This document shows positions 59,812 to 64,000 of a stretch of 64,000 nt of DNA, one piece after another (position 1 is the stretch's first letter; every line of letters begins with the position of its first letter). The stretch covers positions 76,440 to 140,439 of the forward strand of contig JACKOM010000007.1 of NCBI GenBank assembly GCA_024234265.1. The letters are read 5' to 3'. A program made the position numbers and the translations under genes. This DNA comes from Oceanospirillaceae bacterium. Its GTDB lineage: Bacteria > Pseudomonadota > Gammaproteobacteria > Pseudomonadales > Oceanobacteraceae. Under the pieces are notes generated by a model that was not told the origin of the DNA, searched no databases, and worked only from the letters and a program-made list of their open reading frames with translations.

Positions 59812-59841
59812 TTAGCGCTCTAGAATTAACAATGCTAGACT
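59812..59841 (+). promoter_or_regulatory. Possible sigma70 promoter of rpoH
   Basis: TTAGCG, 18 bp, TAGACT, about 33 bp before the rpoH ATG. Weak -35; other promoters in the 126-bp gap (for example around TTGACG at 59749) are possible. Confidence 0.4.
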
Positions 59842-59873
59842 CAGTCAACTTTTAACCAGCGGAGCACATATAG

Positions 59874-60731
59874 ATGAGCACAGGCTTGGTAGCACAACCA
59901 TTACTCATGGTACCCGGACGCGATCTGGACGCCTATACGAGGGCGGTCAGTGCCATTCCGGTGTTATCTGCTGAGGAAGAGCGCGAGCTCGCCGAACGTT
60001 ATTATTATCACGAAGACCTGGAAGCAGCCCGCCAGCTGGTACTGCACCACCTGCGCTTCGTGATGCACATCGCCAAGGGTTATTCAGGTTACGGCCTGAA
60101 CCAGGCAGACCTGATTCAGGAAGGCAGCGTTGGCCTGATGAAAGCGGTAAAACGCTTTAACCCTGAAGTAGGTGTGCGTCTGGTGTCCTTTGCGGTGCAT
60201 TGGATCAAAGCTGAAATCCACGAGTTCATCATCCGCAACTGGCGTGTGGTGAAAGTGGCGACCACCAAGGCCCAGCGCAAACTGTTTTTTAACCTGCGCA
60301 GCTCCAAAAAGCGCCTTGGCTGGATGAACGAAGCAGAAGCCCAGGCGATTGCCGATGATCTGGGTGTCGAAGTACGTGAAGTACACGAGATGGAAGGCCG
60401 CATGAGTGGTTACGATACCGCCTTTGATGCCGCCACCGATGAAGACGACGACACCGCCTATAAGGCACCGGCTAACTACCTGGAAGATAACCGTTACAAC
60501 CCGGCCAACATGGCGGAAGATGCTAACTACGAGCAGGATTCTACCGACCGTCTGCACCTGGCCCTGGCCGAACTGGATGAACGCAGTCTGGATATTCTCA
60601 ACCGCCGCTGGTTGGCCGATGACAAAGCCACCCTGCAGGAGCTGGCGGATGAATATCAGGTATCCGCTGAGCGTATCCGTCAGCTGGAAAAAAACGCCAT
60701 GAATAAAGTCAAAGCAATGCTGCTGGCCTGA
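59874..60731 (+). CDS. rpoH: RNA polymerase sigma-32 factor RpoH
   Basis: 285-aa heat-shock sigma factor. Region 2 has LRFVMHIAKGYSGYGLNQAD, LIQEGSVGLMKAVKRFNPEV and the -10-recognition helix; the RpoH box QRKLFFNLRSSKKRL is present; region 4 ends SAERIRQLEKNAMNKVKAML. The position after ftsYEX is the classical gammaproteobacterial one. Leader structure that could act as a thermosensor was not resolved by eye. A strong terminator follows. Confidence 0.97.
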   Translation: MSTGLVAQPLLMVPGRDLDAYTRAVSAIPVLSAEEERELAERYYYHEDLEAARQLVLHHLRFVMHIAKGYSGYGLNQADLIQEGSVGLMKAVKRFNPEVGVRLVSFAVHWIKAEIHEFIIRNWRVVKVATTKAQRKLFFNLRSSKKRLGWMNEAEAQAIADDLGVEVREVHEMEGRMSGYDTAFDAATDEDDDTAYKAPANYLEDNRYNPANMAEDANYEQDSTDRLHLALAELDERSLDILNRRWLADDKATLQELADEYQVSAERIRQLEKNAMNKVKAMLLA

Positions 60732-60747
60732 TAAAGCCGGTTGCAGC

Positions 60748-60776
60748 AACGCCTCCTTCGCGGAGGCGTTTTTGTT
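60748..60776 (+). terminator. Terminator of rpoH
   Basis: ACGCCTCC-TTCGC-GGAGGCGT stem followed by TTTTGTTTG, 17 bp after the stop. Confidence 0.88.
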
Positions 60777-60827
60777 TGTATTGATTGGCCCTTGATTTAT
60801 CAGGCTGTACAGGTAAGGTGGCGCCCC

Positions 60828-61211
60828 ATGAAAACCCCCAACTGGATTTTAAGCGTCGCTGCATTATGCGGTGCGTTGTCGGTACTGACCGGCGCCTTTG
60901 CTGCCCATGGTCTGAAAGCTGTGCTCAGCAGCCAGCAGCTGGGCTGGATTGAAACCGGCGTGTTGTACCAGCATGTGCATAGCCTGGCTTTATTGGCCTT
61001 GGGGCTGGCCGTGTGGGCCAAAGGCGAGATGGCTTTTAAAAGCACCGCGATTTGCTGGATTTTGGGTATTCTTCTTTTCAGCGGCAGCCTTTACGCACTG
61101 GCGTTAAGCGGCTGGCGTTTTTTAGTATTCCTCACCCCGATTGGCGGGTTGAGCTTTGTCGCAGGCTGGTTGTTATTAGCCAAAAATGCTGCGCAACAGG
61201 GTAAAGCATGA
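60828..61211 (+). CDS. DUF423 (YgdD-type) membrane protein
   Basis: 127 aa with four predicted membrane helices. The N-terminal LTGAFAAHGLKAVLSSQQLGW followed by TGVLYQHVHSLALL is the DUF423 signature. I chose the ATG behind AAGGTGG rather than a frame opening inside the rpoH terminator. Function unknown. Its last four bases overlap the trmB start, so the two are coupled. Confidence 0.88.
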   Translation: MKTPNWILSVAALCGALSVLTGAFAAHGLKAVLSSQQLGWIETGVLYQHVHSLALLALGLAVWAKGEMAFKSTAICWILGILLFSGSLYALALSGWRFLVFLTPIGGLSFVAGWLLLAKNAAQQGKA

Positions 61212-61906
61212 CAGACGAAAATCAGGATAAATACATCCGCACCATTAAGTCTTTTGTGATCCGTGCCGGTCGTATGACCGACGGACAGAAGACAGCTTTT
61301 GAACAGCACTGGAAAGAGCAGGGCCTTGAGTTAGACGCTGGCCTGCTGAATTTCAGCGAAGTATTTGGCAACGATAACCCAGTGGTGCTGGAAATCGGTT
61401 TTGGTATGGGCAAAAGCCTGATCGAAATGGCCGTGGCCCGCCCGGATATCAATTACATCGGCGTTGAAGTGCACATGCCGGGTGTTGGTCGTATTCTGCG
61501 CGACGCCCAGGAACAAAACGTGAAAAACCTGCGTGTGTTCCGTGATGATGCCATCGAAGTGCTGGATAAATGTATTGCCGATGGCAGCCTGCAGGGTGTG
61601 CAGTTATTTTTCCCTGACCCCTGGCACAAAAAGAAACACAATAAACGCCGTATTGTGCAAACGCACTTTGCACAGCAAATCCGCCGTAAATTAAAACTGG
61701 GCGGCCTGTTCCATATGGCCACCGACTGGCAGCCTTATGCTGAACATATGTTAGAAGTGATGGCGGTGGCCGAGGGTTATGAAAACACTGCGCCGGATAA
61801 TGCCTATTGCCCGCGCCCGGATTTCCGCCCCTTAACCAAATTCGAAAACCGTGGTGAAAAACTTGGCCACGGCGTGTGGGATTTAATCTTCAAGAAAATT
61901 GGGTAA
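61208..61906 (+). CDS. trmB: tRNA (guanine(46)-N7)-methyltransferase TrmB
   Basis: 232-aa SAM enzyme that makes m7G46 in the tRNA variable loop. VLEIGFGMGKSLIEMAVARP binds SAM; VQLFFPDPWHKKKHNKRRIV is the catalytic PDPW..K block; the end FRPLTKFENRGEKLGHGVWD is diagnostic. Start overlaps the DUF423 stop (ATGA). Confidence 0.97.
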   Translation: MTDENQDKYIRTIKSFVIRAGRMTDGQKTAFEQHWKEQGLELDAGLLNFSEVFGNDNPVVLEIGFGMGKSLIEMAVARPDINYIGVEVHMPGVGRILRDAQEQNVKNLRVFRDDAIEVLDKCIADGSLQGVQLFFPDPWHKKKHNKRRIVQTHFAQQIRRKLKLGGLFHMATDWQPYAEHMLEVMAVAEGYENTAPDNAYCPRPDFRPLTKFENRGEKLGHGVWDLIFKKIG

Positions 61907-61911
61907 ATAAA

Positions 61912-62202
61912 ATGAGCCTGAAAAAAGATAAAGAAAAAGTATTTGGTGGTGATTGGACAGAAGAAAGCCTGCGCCATTTTCTGACCATAAAAACATTTGA
62001 TGGCACCGACAAAGATTACAACTCCCTGATCTTCGCATACCGTCACATGGTGCCTGCGATGTTCAAGGATTTTATCGAGTTGTTTGCCGAAGAAGGCCAC
62101 AACCTGAATGCGCAAAACTTAGATGGTAAAAGCGCGTTGGATGTTATTGCATCCCACCCTTCCAGCACTGCTTATGCGGACATTCTGCGCGCTGCGCAGT
62201 AA
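61912..62202 (+). CDS. PA4642-family small protein
   Basis: 96-aa soluble protein: MSLKKDKEKVFGGDWTEESL, then DYNSLIFAYRHMVPAMFKDF and an ankyrin-like turn GHNLNAQNLDGKSALDVIAS. The match to the PA4642 family of pseudomonads is from memory. It starts 5 bp after trmB (the earlier in-frame ATG lies inside trmB), so probably the same transcript. Function unknown; a single degenerate ankyrin repeat suggests protein binding. Confidence 0.72.
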   Translation: MSLKKDKEKVFGGDWTEESLRHFLTIKTFDGTDKDYNSLIFAYRHMVPAMFKDFIELFAEEGHNLNAQNLDGKSALDVIASHPSSTAYADILRAAQ

Positions 62203-62207
62203 TCGCC

Positions 62208-62248
62208 AGCCATAAAAAAACCGCCTGCGGGCGGTTTTTTTATGGGCG
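62208..62248. terminator. Bidirectional terminator (copy 2 of the shared 41-bp module)
   Basis: ACCGCC-TGCG-GGCGGT with A- and T-runs between the convergent PA4642-type gene and hemW; flanks and stem are identical to the copy at 47074-47114. Confidence 0.92.
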
Positions 62249-62274
62249 CAATTTACAATTTCTACGCAGTGGTT

Positions 62275-63412
62275 TTATTCAAATTGGCCAAGCACATAAT
62301 TAAGGTGCAAATAACCTTTTTCGGTGCAACACAGACGCTCGTCAGGCGCGTGTAATAAACCCTTTTTTTGCAGCTCTGCCCAGGTGTCGGCAATCACGGC
62401 AAAATCACAGCCGGTTGTTGCGCTGAATAATGCACGGGGCACACCTTCTTTTAAACGCAGGGCAAACATTAAAAATTCTAACGGCCGTTCTGCGCTGCTG
62501 ACTTCATCGATCAGGGCAAGGGGGATTTTACCTTCTGCCATGTAATCTTTAGGCAGGCGGGTTTTACGGGTACGCAGAATTTTATTTTCAGCCGGCAGGG
62601 AAATTTTACCGTGTGCGCCAGCGCCTATGCCGAGGTAATCGGCAAATTGCCAATAATTCAGATTATGCCGTGCGCGGCGCCCGGGTTTGGCGTAGGCCGA
62701 GATTTCATACTGTGCAAAACCCGCCGCGGCGATGCGCTGCTGACCCGCTTCCTGAATTTGCCAGAGGGTATCGTCATCGGGTAATTGCGGCGGGCGCGAA
62801 TAAAATTCGGTGATTGGGTTCCAGGGTCAGCTGATACCAGCTTAAATGCTGCGGTTGCAGGGCAAATGCCTGTTCCAGGTCAGCCATGGCCTGGGCTTCA
62901 CTTTGTTGTGGCAGGCCGTGCATTAAATCCAGATTGATATTATCGAAACCTGCGTGGCGTGCTTCTTTCACCGCATGAATGGCATTGGCGCTGTTATGGA
63001 TGCGCCCGAGTTTTTGCAGGTGTCCATCATTAAAACTCTGGATGCCGAGGGATAAGCGGTTAATACCCAGGGCGCGGTAGGCGGCGAATTTTTCCGCTTC
63101 AAAGGTGCCGGGGTTGGCTTCCATGGTGATTTCAATATCGTCAGCAAACGTCAGCTGTTGTTTTAAACCGGCAAATAAATCGCGGTAAGCCGTCGCCGAT
63201 AATAACGAGGGTGTGCCACCGCCGATGAAAATCGTATCTATGCTGCGGCCCTGTGCAAACGGCAGTTCCTGCTGCAAGTCAGCGAGCAGGGTTTTGACGT
63301 AGAGTTCTTCTGGAATTTCCTGCCCCGCGGCGTGACTGTTGAAATCACAGTAGGGGCATTTACGCACGCACCAGGGCACATGGATATAAAGGGAAAGTGC
63401 GGGTAATTGCAT
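62275..63412 (-). pseudogene. hemW: HemW-type radical SAM protein, split by a one-base insertion
   Basis: Haem chaperone-like radical SAM protein (formerly HemN-like). The 5' part has the CxxxCxxC cluster (Cys15, Cys19, Cys22; CVRKCPYC), GGGTPSLL and INLDLMHGLPQQ. After LTLEPN the frame shifts: removing one base at 62812 restores NTEFYSRPPQLPDDDTLWQI and then an uninterrupted frame through HNLNYWQFADYLGIGAGAHG to the stop. As written, translation ends at 62774 with a wrong 12-residue tail (HRILFAPAAITR). Either a recent mutation or a sequencing error; the intact remainder favours recent. It follows rdgB, with 8 bp between the rdgB stop and this start. Confidence 0.88.
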
Positions 63413-63419
63413 GGCCGTA

Positions 63420-64000
63420 TCAGAGCGCAAAACGGGCTTTTAATTCGGCGAGGGCTTTACCCCGGTGGCTGATGGCATTTTTTTCCGTTTTGGATAAACG
63501 CGCCGCGGTGGTATTTAATTGCGGCACAAAAAATAACGGGTCATAACCAAAACCACCTTCACCATCGGCCTGTTCAAGAATGCGCCCTTCCCAGGTGCCC
63601 TGAAAAATCAGCGGCATCGGGTCATTGGCATGGCGCATATACACCAGCACACACACAAAACGCGCAGTGCGCTGTTCTGCCGGTACATCTTTTAATGCAG
63701 TGAGTAATTTTGCGTTGTTGCTGGCATCGCTAGCGCCTTCGCCGGAATATCGTGCGCTGTAAATACCGGGGGCGCCTTTGAGGTAATCCACTTCCAGGCC
63801 TGAATCGTCCGCCAGAGCCGGTAAACCTGTTATAGCAGCGGCGTGACGCGCTTTAATGATGGCGTTTTCTACGAAACTCAGGCCATTTTCGATGGCATCG
63901 GTTACACCCAGGGTTTTCTGGCTGATTAATTCCACGCCAAAACCGGCAAGGGCATTCTGAATTTCGGCGAGTTTACCGGCATTACCGCTGGCTAAAACGA
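63420..64000 (-). CDS. rdgB: dITP/XTP pyrophosphatase RdgB (5' end beyond window)
   Basis: House-cleaning enzyme that hydrolyses dITP, XTP and related non-canonical nucleotides. 192 residues are visible; the frame is open to the right edge, where VLASGNAGKLAEIQNAL is the usual N-terminal motif, so only a few residues are missing. Other motifs: LADDSGLEVDYLKGAPGIYS, FQGTWEGRIL, GGFGYDPLFFVP and the closing SHRGKALAELKARF. Likely the promoter-proximal gene of an rdgB-hemW operon. Confidence 0.95.
   Translation of the reverse strand, partial: VLASGNAGKLAEIQNALAGFGVELISQKTLGVTDAIENGLSFVENAIIKARHAAAITGLPALADDSGLEVDYLKGAPGIYSARYSGEGASDASNNAKLLTALKDVPAEQRTARFVCVLVYMRHANDPMPLIFQGTWEGRILEQADGEGGFGYDPLFFVPQLNTTAARLSKTEKNAISHRGKALAELKARFAL

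Noticed and set aside
59812..59820. TTAGCGCTC before rpoH resembling half of a CIRCE heat-shock operator
   Set aside because: The matching inverted half (GAGTGCTAA) at 9-bp spacing is absent; it fits better as part of a promoter.
60084..60749. 221-codon minus-strand frame opposite rpoH
   Set aside because: Shadow of a conserved sigma factor gene; it begins in the rpoH terminator and has no start signals.

Overview
The window is a stretch of gammaproteobacterial chromosome. There are no plasmid, phage or transposase genes; nearly all genes are housekeeping genes with strong Shine-Dalgarno sites and intrinsic terminators. From memory of Pseudomonas aeruginosa PAO1 gene order, the layout joins three PAO1 neighbourhoods: def-LysM-dprA-tsaC-hemF-aroE (PA0019-0025 region), pst/pho-ubiAC-rubredoxin-recG-oxyR-crc-pyrE-argB-algC-dut-coaBC-radC-rpmBG (PA53xx region, read backwards) and mutM-ggt-fdx-coaD-GMC oxidoreductase-aldehyde dehydrogenase-rsmD-ftsYEX-rpoH-trmB-hemW-rdgB (PA036x-038x region). 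Protein sequences are Pseudomonas-like but clearly diverged and GC content looks moderate (near 50-55% by eye), so a relative such as Cellvibrionaceae/Cellvibrionales is my best guess; that is inference.

Layout. 0-12.3 kb: peptide deformylase, a secreted LysM protein, dprA-tsaC-hemF-aroE, a small conserved protein, the HexR-type regulator, the UvrD helicase and a TRAP transporter whose binding protein (plus strand) faces its two membrane subunits and a YciA thioesterase (minus strand). 12.3-19.2 kb: the phosphate operon pstS-pstC-pstA-pstB-phoU, with Pho boxes in front of pstS and pstC. 19.2-24.1 kb: an accessory stretch starting at tRNA-Thr: secreted SNase-type nuclease, stand-alone MshEN (cyclic-di-GMP type) protein, secreted S1/P1-type nuclease, a DUF2971 protein, then trmH and cysZ. 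24.1-27.3 kb: an unusual response regulator and phoBR, with a third Pho box before phoB. 27.3-39 kb: ubiA/ubiC, a 265-bp element with inverted terminal repeats (MITE-like), rubredoxin and its reductase, HU, an SCP2-like protein, a dicarboxylate/amino acid symporter, a secreted unknown, an HDOD/YbaK signalling protein, recG, oxyR and an NAD-dependent epimerase. 39-47 kb: a second inverted-repeat element, crc, pyrE, slmA, argB, algC, dut, coaBC, radC, rpmB-rpmG and a truncated mutM remnant. 47-55.4 kb: ElyC-like protein, gamma-glutamyltransferase, ferredoxin, coaD, and an aldehyde/alcohol oxidation operon under a divergent TetR repressor with an excellent operator. 55.3-64 kb: rsmD, a degenerate M16 protein, ftsY-ftsE-ftsX, rpoH, DUF423, trmB, a PA4642-type protein, a frameshifted hemW and rdgB, which runs off the right edge.

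How genes work together. The strongest system is phosphate starvation: PhoR/PhoB would act at three Pho boxes of identical geometry (two 7-bp half sites 4 bp apart, then exactly 10 bp to a -10 hexamer) to raise PhoBR and PstSCAB-PhoU. The two exported nucleases lying between phoU and phoBR could supply phosphate from external nucleic acids, though neither has a Pho box I can see. The most review-worthy items are the Pho-box architecture, the MshEN protein in the nuclease block, the MITE-like element, the truncated mutM, the frameshifted hemW, the leader ORF and hairpin ahead of rpmB, and the TetR operator. I did not find a CRISPR array, an integrase or a clearly new multi-gene system.
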